NCBI GenBank assembly: GCA_929200255.1
Contig: CAKMYZ010000001.1
Coordinates: forward strand, 248,001 to 312,000
Source: an uncultured Alphaproteobacteria bacterium
GTDB taxonomy: Bacteria > Pseudomonadota > Alphaproteobacteria > Rhodobacterales > Rhodobacteraceae
DNA: 64,000 bases
Direction: 5' to 3'
The position numbers and the translations under genes are program-made. The notes beneath the pieces are model-generated. The model worked only from the letters and a program-made list of their open reading frames with translations, was not told where the DNA came from and made no database searches. Every line of letters begins with the position of its first letter. Within the stretch, counting starts at the first letter, position 1. This document shows positions 19,117 through 27,907 of this stretch, piece after piece.

Positions 19117-19645
19117 AATCTCACCCTTGATGATCCTGCCGCCGGTGATCTTTGCGGGCTTTGCCGGATTGGCGCTTGCCGGGATGCTGCGCGATAACCC
19201 TAATGAAATACCATCGACCTTTGTTGGCAATCAGGCCCCGCCTGTGCCGGTTGAGGCGGTACGTGGCACAGTGCAATTGACGGATGAAGACCTGCGTGCA
19301 GGCGATGTAACAGTCGTGAATTTCTGGGCGAGCTGGTGCCCGCCATGTCGTGCCGAGCATCCGAATTTGCTGGATCTGGAGGCGCAAGGTTATCGCGTCG
19401 CGGGGATCAATTTCCGGGATCAGCAGGATCAGGCCGCGCCCTATTTGGCGGAGCATGAAGATCCGTTCTTTGCCACCGGCTTTGATGCGCGGGGCAGGGT
19501 GGCGATTGACTGGGGCGTGACCGCGCCGCCGGAAACCTTCCTCGTGGATGGGAACGGGACGGTGTTGTTTCGCTTCGTGGGGCCGCTGGTCGGGTCGGAT
19601 TATGAACAGCGGTTCTTGCCTGAATTGGCGAAGGCTGTGGAATAG
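19109..19645 (+). CDS. ccmG: Thiol:disulfide interchange protein CcmG/DsbE
   Basis: Membrane-anchored periplasmic thioredoxin that reduces the heme-binding cysteines of apocytochrome c. 178 aa from the ATG at 19109. One N-terminal helix (LMILPPVIFAGFAGLALAG) is followed by a thioredoxin fold with the redox motif WASWCPPCRAEHP and the cis-Pro region GVTAPPETFLVD. The GINFRDQQDQA segment is the usual CcmG acidic insert. It is the last gene of the yajC-to-ccm run; CcmE, CcmF and CcmH are not in the window. Confidence 0.95.
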   Translation: MAKISPLMILPPVIFAGFAGLALAGMLRDNPNEIPSTFVGNQAPPVPVEAVRGTVQLTDEDLRAGDVTVVNFWASWCPPCRAEHPNLLDLEAQGYRVAGINFRDQQDQAAPYLAEHEDPFFATGFDARGRVAIDWGVTAPPETFLVDGNGTVLFRFVGPLVGSDYEQRFLPELAKAVE

Positions 19646-19681
19646 CGGACATATGCGCGTGGGTTTCACCCACCAATGCAA

Positions 19682-19710
19682 AAAAGCCCGGTCGCAATGA
19701 CCGGGCTTTT
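19682..19710. terminator. Bidirectional terminator between ccmG and acnA
   Basis: A perfect 12-bp stem, AAAAGCCCGGTC / GACCGGGCTTTT, around GCAAT. The A run on the left and T run on the right let it work on both strands, which suits the convergent ccmG and acnA genes. Confidence 0.9.
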
Positions 19711-19729
19711 GCTCTTCAGCGCATGGGGC

Positions 19730-22420
19730 TTAGGCAGCCTTTGCCAAATTCCGCAGCACATAGTGCAGCACGCCACCGTTTTCGATGTACTCAATCTCAA
19801 CAGCGGTATCGATGCGGCATTTCACGGTGATGTCTTTCACCGAACCGTCGGCCATCGTTATTTTTGCGGTCATCTCTTGCAGTGGCTTGACGTCTGCCAA
19901 ACCTTCGATGCTCACTGTTTCCTCGCCGGTCAGGCCCAGCGATGTGCGATTGTCGCCGCCGGTGAACTCAAACGGAACCACGCCCATCCCAACAAGGTTG
20001 GAACGGTGGATGCGTTCAAAGTTTTCAGCGATCACAGCCTTTACACCCAACAGCGCCGTGCCTTTGGCCGCCCAATCGCGCGATGAGCCCGCACCATATT
20101 GTTCGCCCGCAAAGACAACCAGCGGTGTGCCATTGGCCTGATGTGCCATAGCCGCGTCAAAGATCGAGGCCTGATCGCCGCCCGGCCCTTTGGTGTAGCC
20201 GCCTTCGACCCCATCCAGCATTTCGTTCTTGATGCGGATGTTGGCGAATGTGCCGCGCATCATCACCTCGTGGTTGCCACGGCGCGAACCGTAAGAGTTA
20301 AACTCGCGCACAGGCACCTGCCGTTCAATCAGATACTGCCCGGCGGGGGTTGTGTCTTTGAACGACCCTGCAGGGCTGATGTGGTCGGTTGTGACCATAT
20401 CGCCAAGAACGGCGAGGACTTTGGCGTCAACCACATCCTTGATGGACCCCGCATCCTTTGACATGCCTTGGAAATAGGGCGGGTTCTGGACATATGTGGA
20501 TGCCGCAGGCCAATCATAGGTTTCACCGTCAGAGGTCTCGACAGCCTGCCATTTTTCGTCACCTTTGAAGACGTCAGCGTATTTGCTGATAAACGCCTCA
20601 CGGGTGACGGTTTTTTCGACCAAGGCGTTGATCTCTGCAGAGGTGGGCCAGATGTCTTTCAGGAACACATCATTGCCGTCTTTGTCTTGTCCCAGCGGGT
20701 CGCTGGACAGGTCGATGTCCATCGTGCCCGCCAGCGCATAAGCGACAACCAGCGGCGGAGAGGCCAGGTAATTGGCCCGCACGTCAGGCGAAATCCGCCC
20801 TTCGAAGTTCCGGTTGCCTGATAGCACCGATGTGGCCACCAGATCGCCCTCGGCAATTGCGTCGGACAGTTCTTTCTGGATCGGGCCAGAGTTACCGATG
20901 CAGGTCGTGCAGCCATAGCCCACAAGGTTGAAACCAACCTTGTCGAGGTCTTCTTGCAGGCCAGCGGCCTCCAGATACTCGGACACGACCTGTGAGCCGG
21001 GGGCCAGCGATGTTTTGACCCAGGGCTTGCGATCCAAGCCCAAAGCGGCCGCTTTGCGTGCCACAAGGCCTGCGCCGATCATGACGTAGGGGTTGGATGT
21101 GTTGGTGCAGGACGTGATCGACGCGATCACGACTTTGCCGCTTTCCATGGTGTAATTTTCGCCGGCGACGGCGACTTCTTTGCCCATGGGCCGCTTGAAC
21201 GTCTCTTCCATCTCTTTCGCGAAGGCCGATTTTGCGTCTGTCAGTGCCACGTAATCTTGCGGGCGCTTGGGGCCGGAAATCGCGGGGACGATTGTGCCCA
21301 TGTCAAGGTGCAGCGTTTCGGTATAGACTGGCGCGTAATCCGCCCCGCGCCAGAACCCGTTTTCCTTGGCGTAGGCTTCGACCAAAGCGATGCGATCCTC
21401 GTCGCGGCCTGTGTTGCGCAGATAGCGCAGGGTCTCGTTGTCGATGGGGAAGAAACCGCAGGTGGCACCATATTCCGGCGCCATGTTGGCGATTGTTGCC
21501 CGGTCGGCCAGTGGCAGCACGTCGAGGCCAGCGCCGTAGAATTCCACGAATTTCCCAACAACGCCAAGCTCGCGCAGCATTTCGACGACTTTCAGCACAA
21601 GGTCGGTGCCAGTGGTGCCTTCCACCATTTCGCCGGTCAGTTCAAAGCCCACAACTTCGGGAATCAGCATGGACACAGGTTGGCCCAGCATCGCGGCTTC
21701 CGCCTCGATCCCGCCAACGCCCCAGCCAAGAACCGCGAGGCCGTTGACCATGGTGGTGTGGCTGTCTGTGCCGACAAGCGTATCAGGATAGGCGACGTCT
21801 TCGCCGTTCTGGTCCTTGTCTGTCCACACAGTCTGCGACAGATACTCTAGGTTCACCTGGTGGCAAATGCCTGTGCCCGGTGGCACAACACGGAAGTTGT
21901 TGAACGCGCCCTGGCCCCATTTCAGGAACTGGTAACGCTCCATGTTTCGCTCATATTCGCGGTCTACATTCATCTGAAATGCGCGCGGGTTGCCGAATTC
22001 GTCGATCATCACAGAGTGGTCGATGACCAGATCAACTGGGTTCAGCGGGTTAATTTGCTGGGCGTCGCCGCCCAAAGCCACGATGCCATCACGCATAGCT
22101 GCAAGGTCAACAACGGCGGGGACGCCGGTGAAATCCTGCATCAGGACGCGCGCAGGGCGGTAAGCGATTTCGCGGGGGTTCTTGCCACCATTGTCTGCCC
22201 AGGCAGAAAAGGCTTTGATATCGTCCACGGATACCGAAAAACCGCCGTCTTCGAAACGCAGCAGATTTTCCAGCACGACCTTGAGCGCCGCAGGCAGTCT
22301 CGAAAAATCACCCAGGCCCGCAGCTGCTGCCGCCGGAATGGAATAATAGGCGACGGATTGGTCGCCAACTGTGAGGGTTTTGCGGGTTTTGGCGGTGTCT
22401 TTGCCGACTGTGATCGTCAT
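19730..22420 (-). CDS. acnA: Aconitate hydratase AcnA
   Basis: TCA-cycle enzyme that isomerises citrate and isocitrate using a 4Fe-4S cluster. The 896-aa protein from ATG at 22420 ([14 protein letters not shown], after AAAGGGA) has the usual length. Cluster cysteines are in SCTNTSNPY and [13 protein letters not shown]; the swivel-domain motif [12 protein letters not shown] is also intact. The frame extends upstream to 22600 but that part is not aconitase-like. The 231-base gap to the divergent DUF1223 gene includes TTGTATACCATTGCACACAA (22515-22534), a weak dyad that could be an operator, though I cannot assign it. The gene stands alone. Confidence 0.97.
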   Translation of the reverse strand: MTITVGKDTAKTRKTLTVGDQSVAYYSIPAAAAAGLGDFSRLPAALKVVLENLLRFEDGGFSVSVDDIKAFSAWADNGGKNPREIAYRPARVLMQDFTGVPAVVDLAAMRDGIVALGGDAQQINPLNPVDLVIDHSVMIDEFGNPRAFQMNVDREYERNMERYQFLKWGQGAFNNFRVVPPGTGICHQVNLEYLSQTVWTDKDQNGEDVAYPDTLVGTDSHTTMVNGLAVLGWGVGGIEAEAAMLGQPVSMLIPEVVGFELTGEMVEGTTGTDLVLKVVEMLRELGVVGKFVEFYGAGLDVLPLADRATIANMAPEYGATCGFFPIDNETLRYLRNTGRDEDRIALVEAYAKENGFWRGADYAPVYTETLHLDMGTIVPAISGPKRPQDYVALTDAKSAFAKEMEETFKRPMGKEVAVAGENYTMESGKVVIASITSCTNTSNPYVMIGAGLVARKAAALGLDRKPWVKTSLAPGSQVVSEYLEAAGLQEDLDKVGFNLVGYGCTTCIGNSGPIQKELSDAIAEGDLVATSVLSGNRNFEGRISPDVRANYLASPPLVVAYALAGTMDIDLSSDPLGQDKDGNDVFLKDIWPTSAEINALVEKTVTREAFISKYADVFKGDEKWQAVETSDGETYDWPAASTYVQNPPYFQGMSKDAGSIKDVVDAKVLAVLGDMVTTDHISPAGSFKDTTPAGQYLIERQVPVREFNSYGSRRGNHEVMMRGTFANIRIKNEMLDGVEGGYTKGPGGDQASIFDAAMAHQANGTPLVVFAGEQYGAGSSRDWAAKGTALLGVKAVIAENFERIHRSNLVGMGVVPFEFTGGDNRTSLGLTGEETVSIEGLADVKPLQEMTAKITMADGSVKDITVKCRIDTAVEIEYIENGGVLHYVLRNLAKAA

Positions 22421-22651
22421 GGCATTCCCTTTCATGGCATATGCGTGAGCAAGGCTATTGGGGGGCTTTTGCCCCAAGCCGCAAAGGCAATCAAGGGGGG
22501 TGGGGTTCTTTTTGTATACCATTGCACACAATTTTGCCAGTTTCTGCAATCTGGCTTGAAACATTCCTAACGGTACCCTCGCAATTCGTTGATTGGTCAT
22601 TACAGAAAAAGCTGATTACACCAGACGGACAATCAAATATCGGGATTAACC

Positions 22652-23344
22652 ATGCGCCTTTTCATTGCTGTTCTTTCGTTCTTGGGGCTGCTTCAGGCGG
22701 TCCCGGCTGTAGCACAAGATGGACCGGTGGTGATTGAACTTTATACATCGCAGGGGTGTTCGTCCTGCCCGCCTGCCGATGCGTTGCTGCATGATCTGGC
22801 GGCGCGCGATGATGTGATCGCGCTGGCATTGCATGTGGATTACTGGGACTATCTGGGTTGGAAGGACGACTTCGGCCGTCCAGAGAATACGGCCCGCCAG
22901 CATGGCTATGCGCGGGCTTTTCGCGCGGCGACGGTCTACACCCCGCAGATGATTTTTAACGGCCAGGACGACGCTGTTGGATCGCGGGCGATGCAGGTGA
23001 TGGATCTGTTGCAGGCACATCAGCGCCGTGGGAACCCGGTCGATGTGTCCCTGACCCGTCAGGGCGAGCGTGTGATCATCAATGCTGAGGCCGATGCGCG
23101 TGGCGACTACATCGTACAATTGGTACGTTATATGCCCGAGCAGACCGTTGATGTGCGTCGGGGCGAGAATGCAGGTAAGGTGCTGAGCTATGCCAATATC
23201 GTCACCTCTTGGGATGCGATCAGCCGCTGGGATGGGCGCGCGCCGCTGGCGCTTGATGCAGCGGCGCCGGGGAGTGCGCCCATTGTTGTGATCGTCCAGC
23301 AGAACGGTCACGGTTCGATTGTGGGTGCAGCAGAGCTGCGCTAG
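22652..23344 (+). CDS. Secreted DUF1223 (thioredoxin-like) protein
   Basis: 230-aa exported protein. The signal peptide MRLFIAVLSFLGLLQAVPAVA is cleaved before QDG. The mature part starts VVIELYTSQGCSSCPPADALL, the CxxC-containing motif of DUF1223, a thioredoxin-fold family of unknown reaction, followed by HVDYWDYLGWKD, the family's other conserved block. The CSSC motif suggests redox or metal binding in the periplasm, which is inference. Its TAG stop shares CTAG with the stop of the convergent acyltransferase. Confidence 0.9.
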   Translation: MRLFIAVLSFLGLLQAVPAVAQDGPVVIELYTSQGCSSCPPADALLHDLAARDDVIALALHVDYWDYLGWKDDFGRPENTARQHGYARAFRAATVYTPQMIFNGQDDAVGSRAMQVMDLLQAHQRRGNPVDVSLTRQGERVIINAEADARGDYIVQLVRYMPEQTVDVRRGENAGKVLSYANIVTSWDAISRWDGRAPLALDAAAPGSAPIVVIVQQNGHGSIVGAAELR

Positions 23345-24225
23345 TTTCGGTTTCCCCCTTTCCATCGTCTATGCACCCAGAACCATTGCTCAGGGTTGCG
23401 CGCGATCTGTGCCTCAAGCCGTGCGTTCATTTCGGACAGCATTTGTTGTGGTGTGCTGTGGGCAACGGGGGCTTCGACCTCGACAGCGAATGACAGCCCG
23501 TCGGCCTGCCTGACCCCGAAGTAAGGGATCATGACCGCGTTAAGTTTGAGCGCGATCTGCGCAGCAGAGAGCGAGGTGCGGGCCGGATGACCCATGAACG
23601 GGATCATCTGGCCGGGGGCCGACACATCGTAAAGTAGTGTGCCCAGGCCGCCGCCGCGCAGGTGCCTCACAAATCCCATGGTGCCGCGATTGCCCTGTGC
23701 AAAGACAGGCCCGCCCCAGCTCGTCATGGTCTTGGCATAGTGATCATTGAAATAGGCGTTCTGCATCGGACGATAGAGACCGCCGATTGTATGGCCCATG
23801 GCCGTGAGCACTTGACGCGGGGCTTCGTGATTGCCGAAATGGGCGGTGACGAAGATCACCGGGCGCTTGGCTTCGGTCGCCTCCCTCAGGGCCGCAAGCC
23901 CGGCGCCTGTGGGCCGGATAGCGCTGAGCCTTTCGCCAAATTCGCGCCAGGAGTAGTTCTCGATAATTGTGCGCCCGAAATTGTCGCAGCAGGCAGAGGC
24001 CAGCCGCCGGCGTTCGGTGGCGGCCATATCGGGATAGACCAGTGCAAGATTGTCCTCTGCACGTTTGCGGTACCCTGACAGCGGCCCGATGGTCCGGCGC
24101 AAAGCGCTGCCCATCATGGGCACGCGTGTGTCATAGGGAAGGCGCATGACCGCACTGATCAGCCCGCGCAATGCGCGATCTGCCAGCCAATCAGCTGTTG
24201 TGCCTGCAGGTGATGCCGCCGTCAC
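23341..24225 (-). CDS. Lysophospholipid / lipid A-type acyltransferase (LpxL/HtrB family)
   Basis: 294-aa membrane-associated acyltransferase. The catalytic HX4E motif is in TAHFGNHEAPRQVL (about residues 131-144), and the family's substrate block FVRHLRGGGLGTLLYDVSAPG and GHPARTS segment follow. It probably adds an acyl chain to lipid A or a lysophospholipid; which one cannot be told here. It starts with GTG overlapping the stop of the nitrile hydratase alpha gene by 4 bases (GTGA), so it is translated as the fourth member of that operon, an unexpected pairing of lipid acylation with a nitrile/thiocyanate enzyme. Confidence 0.85.
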   Translation of the reverse strand: MTAASPAGTTADWLADRALRGLISAVMRLPYDTRVPMMGSALRRTIGPLSGYRKRAEDNLALVYPDMAATERRRLASACCDNFGRTIIENYSWREFGERLSAIRPTGAGLAALREATEAKRPVIFVTAHFGNHEAPRQVLTAMGHTIGGLYRPMQNAYFNDHYAKTMTSWGGPVFAQGNRGTMGFVRHLRGGGLGTLLYDVSAPGQMIPFMGHPARTSLSAAQIALKLNAVMIPYFGVRQADGLSFAVEVEAPVAHSTPQQMLSEMNARLEAQIARNPEQWFWVHRRWKGGNRN

Positions 24226-24866
24226 GCAATGTCCGGGGTTTTGGCCAGTCCTGTGCCGATCATACTGTCGCGTGTCACCAGTGTCGTGAGCCTGTCCGCA
24301 TCCCAGCCATCTGTGCCTGCGGGGCGGGCCGGGATCACGACATAGCGCATGTCAGCGGTGCTGTCGTGGACCCGCACCTGCGTTGTGTCGAGCAAATCGA
24401 CGCCAAATTCTGCCAGAACCTTACGGGGTTCCTTGACCGTGCGGGATCTGTAGGCGCGCGATTTGTACCAATCGGGGGGCAATCCAAGCAGGTTGCGCGG
24501 ATAGCAAGAGCAGAGCGTGCAAACGACAACATTGTGGATGTCTGCGGTGTTCTCCAGCGCGATGAGCTTCATCGGTCCGATATCAAAGCCCATGTCGCGG
24601 GTGGCAATGCTGGCGTCTTTGAGCAACGCATCCCGGAAGGCCGGGTCGGTCCATGCTCTGGCCACGACCGCCGCGCCATTAGCAGGGGTGCGTGCGTCCA
24701 TGGCATCAATCTGCGCGTTGATCTCGGCGGCTGTGGTGACGCCTTTTTCGATCAGCAATTCGCGCACGGCAATTTCCATCTGCTGCCAATAGGTCAGCGG
24801 GTGATCATCATCGGCGCGGTAAGGGTGTCCGGAGGGTGAAAGGTGGTCGTGATGATCATGGGGCAT
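24222..24866 (-). CDS. nthA: Cobalt-type nitrile hydratase alpha / thiocyanate hydrolase gamma-like subunit
   Basis: Catalytic subunit of the nitrile hydratase family, 214 aa from the ATG at 24866. The metal-binding claw is VCTLCSC (residues 115-121). Thr in the second position of CTLC is the mark of cobalt enzymes; iron enzymes have Ser. The two claw cysteines are normally oxidised to sulfenic and sulfinic acids. The flank LLGLPPDWYKSRAYRSR is strongly conserved. The N-terminus has a His/Asp-rich stretch (PHDHHDHLSPSGH) that could hold metal. A good SD (GGAGG) lies just before the start, inside the end of the preceding gene. Because the beta subunit here is two genes, the layout matches thiocyanate hydrolase (ScnB-ScnA-ScnC) and the three-subunit toyocamycin nitrile hydratase rather than ordinary alpha/beta nitrile hydratase. 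Substrate cannot be decided. Confidence 0.88.
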   Translation of the reverse strand: MPHDHHDHLSPSGHPYRADDDHPLTYWQQMEIAVRELLIEKGVTTAAEINAQIDAMDARTPANGAAVVARAWTDPAFRDALLKDASIATRDMGFDIGPMKLIALENTADIHNVVVCTLCSCYPRNLLGLPPDWYKSRAYRSRTVKEPRKVLAEFGVDLLDTTQVRVHDSTADMRYVVIPARPAGTDGWDADRLTTLVTRDSMIGTGLAKTPDIA

Positions 24867-25143
24867 GAGGTGCCTCCGCCGGTTCGAGCCAATGGGCGTA
24901 AATCTCTGCATCGATCGTGTCATCAGGGTGGGGGGTGTCTGCCCCCCATACCTCTGCCATTGTAAAGCGGACACGCATCAGTGGTAGCGCCTCACCCTCA
25001 AGACCGTAGGCCAATGCTTCGGGGTTGGGGAAGGGGCCAAGCGTACGCTCAACCCAGCCGGTTTTGCCGCGCAGGTAGATGGGCGTGCGCACGTGACCGG
25101 GTGGCATATCAGCGCGGACGCGCATGAACTGTGTCGCGCTCAT
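24856..25143 (-). CDS. Nitrile hydratase beta C-terminal half (SH3-like) / thiocyanate hydrolase alpha-like
   Basis: 95-aa protein equal to the SH3-like C-terminal domain of nitrile hydratase beta. Typical features are FMRVRADMPPGHVRTPIYLRG-like folding, where RxPxYxRG contacts the active site, then GWVERTLGPFPNPEALAYG, LMRVRFTMAEVWG and a terminal DAEIYAHWLEPA. Alone it cannot make the usual beta subunit, so it must pair with the neighbour at 25140. Its start overlaps that gene's stop by 4 bases and its end overlaps the alpha start by 11, giving tight coupling of all three. Confidence 0.85.
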   Translation of the reverse strand: MSATQFMRVRADMPPGHVRTPIYLRGKTGWVERTLGPFPNPEALAYGLEGEALPLMRVRFTMAEVWGADTPHPDDTIDAEIYAHWLEPAEAPHAP

Positions 25144-25487
25144 TGGTTGGCCTCCCCATAGGTCGCACCACGTGTTGCGACCTCTGACATACGCTGCGCC
25201 AGCTCTGCTGTGGAATAGACGCCAGCCTCTATCAGGTTCTGGTTCACCGACGCGATCCAGCGTTCGTAGTAGGTCATGGTTTCAAAGGCTTCTGGTCCCA
25301 TATCTTCGAGTACGCGGCGCAGACCGTCCACGGTGAAGTGCCCCTTGGTGGAGGCAAGGATCATCAGCGCATCTACGCGCTTCTCCCAAAGTGAGAAATC
25401 ATGCTGGTCGGTTGGGACCGGGCCTGCGGCCTCGCCCCCCATGTCGTGCCAGCGGCGGCCATCGAATGTGTTTGGTTCCTTTGTCAT
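25140..25487 (-). CDS. Nitrile hydratase beta N-terminal half / thiocyanate hydrolase beta-like
   Basis: 115-aa protein corresponding to the N-terminal helical part of nitrile hydratase beta. It has WHDMGGEAAGPV near the start (compare the HDxGG motif of beta subunits), LWEKRVDALMILASTKGHFT, and the MTYYERWIASVNQNLIEAG segment. Family accessory proteins look somewhat similar, but the presence of the HDMGG and WEKR motifs and the separate C-terminal half downstream argue for a structural half-subunit. I took the ATG at 25487; a TTG six bases earlier is possible. It is the first gene of the operon; no amidase, aldoxime dehydratase or P47K-type activator is near. Confidence 0.8.
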   Translation of the reverse strand: MTKEPNTFDGRRWHDMGGEAAGPVPTDQHDFSLWEKRVDALMILASTKGHFTVDGLRRVLEDMGPEAFETMTYYERWIASVNQNLIEAGVYSTAELAQRMSEVATRGATYGEANQ

Positions 25488-25543
25488 ACTCAAAGGTTAG
25501 CGCATTCCGTCAGCGAGGTGAATCACATTTCGCTTTGCGGGCC

Positions 25544-26587
25544 TTATGTTTCGTCTTGGTCGTCATCTGGATCGATCAGTGTGATTGTCCCCGCATCGGC
25601 CATTTCGCGAATGGCTTTGGTGATCTCGGACATCGCTGTTTCGGCGTCTGCCTTTTTGATGGTCCCCAGCTCCGAGGCATCTTCACGGATTTGGGCCGCC
25701 ATGCGCTGCGAGATGCTGTCCAGAATGAACTCTGTCGATGCGACAATCTGTTCATCCCCCGCAAGACCTGCTGCGATTGCAGTGGTCATGACCTGGGCAT
25801 CCACAGCGCGAATACAATTGGGAATGTCAGTGGGTTTGACCCGCGGCGCGATGTCCTTGAAGGTAAAGATCGCCTTGCGCAGGTCGTTGGCAAATGTGGG
25901 GTCTGTTGTGCCCAGGCCGGCCAGCACCTCTTCGCGGGTTTCCGTTGGAGTCGCGTTCAGGATTGCACCCAGTCGCTGCACTGGGGCTTTTTCGAAGGCG
26001 AGGGCATTGGCCAACCCATAGTCCTGCGCAAGTGCCGCACCAATGCGGCGCACGGCATCGGGGGAGACGTCGGCAGTTTGCGATATTGCATATGTGATGC
26101 GGCGGGCGCGATCACCGGGTGTTTTGGTCAATACATCAGCCGCTTTTGCCACCGGCAGTTTCGAAAGCGCGACTGCGCAAACCTCGATACTTTCCGCGCA
26201 CATGATTTTGACGACCTCAGAGGCGTCCAGATTGATGATAGTGGGCCAATGATCTCCATCGCGCACTTCCTTTGTTTGCTGGCGCAATCTGTCGGCCAAT
26301 GGGCCGCTGAGGTGATCGGCCAGGGCCATGACAGCACCGTCATGGGTGCCGGGTGCCGAGAGGCCAATCGCTTGCAGCTCTGCCAGGAATTCTTCTGCGA
26401 CGGTGGTGACCGTGTCCCGGTCCACCAGCCGCAAGGCGCCCAACTCTTGTGTCAGCAAGAGTTGTAAATGTTCCGGCAATTGCGACAGTGACAGCTGCGC
26501 ACCGTCACCAATGAGCATCTGTACGACCATGGCCGCCTTGCGGCGGCGCGATGGGGGGGCACTATTGGGAAGCGTCGAAGTATCCAT
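25544..26587 (-). CDS. FliG-like protein (orphan)
   Basis: 347-aa cytoplasmic protein resembling the flagellar motor switch protein FliG. The N-terminal RKAAMVVQMLIGDG matches FliG's start, where an R-K-A-A/A-I-L-L motif is typical. The C-terminal third keeps the FliG-C layout: TFANDLRKAIFTFKDIAPR, then the charged-helix stretch and SQRMAAQIREDASELG, as in the FliG motif that ends with a helix and acidic tail. The middle domain is divergent and its canonical EHPQ motif is not seen. No other flagellar gene is nearby; it lies between a LuxR-like gene and a nitrile hydratase operon. It could be a divergent FliG or a FliG-derived protein with another role. Confidence 0.7.
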   Translation of the reverse strand: MDTSTLPNSAPPSRRRKAAMVVQMLIGDGAQLSLSQLPEHLQLLLTQELGALRLVDRDTVTTVAEEFLAELQAIGLSAPGTHDGAVMALADHLSGPLADRLRQQTKEVRDGDHWPTIINLDASEVVKIMCAESIEVCAVALSKLPVAKAADVLTKTPGDRARRITYAISQTADVSPDAVRRIGAALAQDYGLANALAFEKAPVQRLGAILNATPTETREEVLAGLGTTDPTFANDLRKAIFTFKDIAPRVKPTDIPNCIRAVDAQVMTTAIAAGLAGDEQIVASTEFILDSISQRMAAQIREDASELGTIKKADAETAMSEITKAIREMADAGTITLIDPDDDQDET

Positions 26588-26621
26588 GACGCAGTGGTAT
26601 GCGCACTGCGTAAAGGAACGG

Positions 26622-27110
26622 TTAGGAACCGGGGTGGGTAACTATAATTGACATCTTTTTAAGTTGCTCGACTGTCTCTGGTTTGAGTGCCTGCTGATCG
26701 CTTGTCGCGACATGCAGCGCCTCAAATCGTTCAACAATCTCGTCAATCTCGGAATCGGTGAATTCGCGATCAGGGCGGGCAAACCCAGACATGCTGTGGC
26801 TGCCACCGGTTGTCGTGGCGTAAAGCATACCGTATTTCATGCCGTACTCAGCCGCCTGGCCGAGAATATTCGCTGGATCCTTCAGCTCTGACCACCGACA
26901 TGTGCCGGTATTTTCAAAGCACCATGATACAGTCGGATCATTCACCAGAAGGCCGGCTTGCGAGTAATGCTCCAGCCACGGACGTGGGTAGCTCTGAAAA
27001 AAGAATGCAGGCGTAGTGAACTTGATATGCAGGCCCAGTGCATAGCCAGATTCCGACCGATCTTTGAATTCTCCCAAGACTTTACTGAGGTCAAACTTTG
27101 CGGGGTACAT
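26622..27110 (-). CDS. LuxR-type autoinducer-binding protein lacking the DNA-binding domain
   Basis: 162-aa protein containing an autoinducer-binding domain only. Residues that contact acyl-homoserine lactone in TraR/LuxR are retained: W45 and Y49 (PRPWLEHYS), D58-P59 (LLVNDPT), W63 and W73. After the domain the sequence goes ALKPETVEQLKKMSIIVTHPGS and stops, where the HTH should be. The 34 bases to the next gene leave no room for a lost HTH, so truncation is real rather than a recent frameshift. I use the ATG at 27110; a GTG at 27140 is also open. It is divergent from the full-length LuxR gene at 27249 and could titrate the signal or form inactive heterodimers, as TrlR does with TraR; that is inference. 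Confidence 0.78.
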   Translation of the reverse strand: MYPAKFDLSKVLGEFKDRSESGYALGLHIKFTTPAFFFQSYPRPWLEHYSQAGLLVNDPTVSWCFENTGTCRWSELKDPANILGQAAEYGMKYGMLYATTTGGSHSMSGFARPDREFTDSEIDEIVERFEALHVATSDQQALKPETVEQLKKMSIIVTHPGS

Positions 27111-27248
27111 ATCAGATCTCGCTTTCTGGTTGCCAAGCACTTACATTTGAAAGTATTCCACTACAGTCTTTATTGAAAGATAGTCTAAAGGTAAGGTTGC
27201 AGCAGCAACAAAGCAATTCTTCCGTATGGGGCTCGTCGAGGAAGTTGA

Positions 27249-27857
27249 ATGGCGGCATTATTAGGCCCAGACGAAATCGGGCAACTTGCTCCGTCTGGAT
27301 ATTATATAGCCCTGAGGATTGGGTTTGCCTTCCCAATGGAGGAAGTGAATGCTTTGCCCGCTGACTGGGTGGAGCACTATACTAATCAGCGTTTTATGCT
27401 TTTTGACCCTGTGATTAGGTGGGCCTATGCAAATGTCGGCGCATCACGCTGGAGCGCGTTGGAAGTGGATGATCCCAAGCGGGTCATCGCACAGGCGCAA
27501 ACATTTGGTCTGCGGTATGGGGTCACGGTTGCAGTGCTTGATTCGGGCGCGAATGCGCAACGCTCCTTTGCGTCTTTCGCACGAGGGGATCGAGAGTACA
27601 CCGAACTCGAAATTAAGCTGCTACAAGCCTTCGTGACCCGACGCCACAATGAGACTGCACCCCCGACCAACCTGACCCGCGCCGAGTTGGAAGCTCTGGG
27701 CATGGTCAAGGACGGCAAGCGGCTCAAGGAAATCGCCTATGAGTTGAGCGTTAGTGAGGGTGCGGTCAAGCAGCGTCTGAAGAACGCAAAACTGAAGCTT
27801 GGGGCAAAAACAGGCACCCAAGCAGCTGCGCTGGCGAACCAATTTGGCTTAATTTAG
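27249..27857 (+). CDS. LuxR family quorum-sensing transcriptional regulator
   Basis: 202-aa regulator with both LuxR domains. The autoinducer-binding domain has W40, Y44, D53, P54 and W68 in the expected order (ADWVEHY, LFDPVIRW). The HTH runs from about residue 141 with LTRAELEALGMVKDGKRLKEIA, ELSVSEGAVKQRLKNAKLKL; the recognition helix SEGAVKQRLKNA is clear. It is somewhat short (N-terminus lacks ~15 residues of LuxR). GAGGAA precedes the ATG. luxI is 124 bases downstream on the same strand, which makes this the likely cognate receptor. The 108-base divergent gap (27141-27248) to the truncated LuxR gene is AT-rich but shows no clear lux box to my eye. Confidence 0.92.
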   Translation: MAALLGPDEIGQLAPSGYYIALRIGFAFPMEEVNALPADWVEHYTNQRFMLFDPVIRWAYANVGASRWSALEVDDPKRVIAQAQTFGLRYGVTVAVLDSGANAQRSFASFARGDREYTELEIKLLQAFVTRRHNETAPPTNLTRAELEALGMVKDGKRLKEIAYELSVSEGAVKQRLKNAKLKLGAKTGTQAAALANQFGLI

Positions 27858-27907
27858 GCGAAATTCAGGCTTTTTTTCCTCTTTGAGAACAATTAGACCT
27901 AAAGAGT

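Noticed and set aside
22515-22534. TTGTATACCATTGCACACAA upstream of acnA as a defined operator
   Set aside because: Only the outer four bases of each arm are symmetric; no regulator can be matched with confidence.
26622-27110. Frameshift explanation for the truncated LuxR
   Set aside because: No HTH-like sequence in any frame in the bases before the FliG-like gene.
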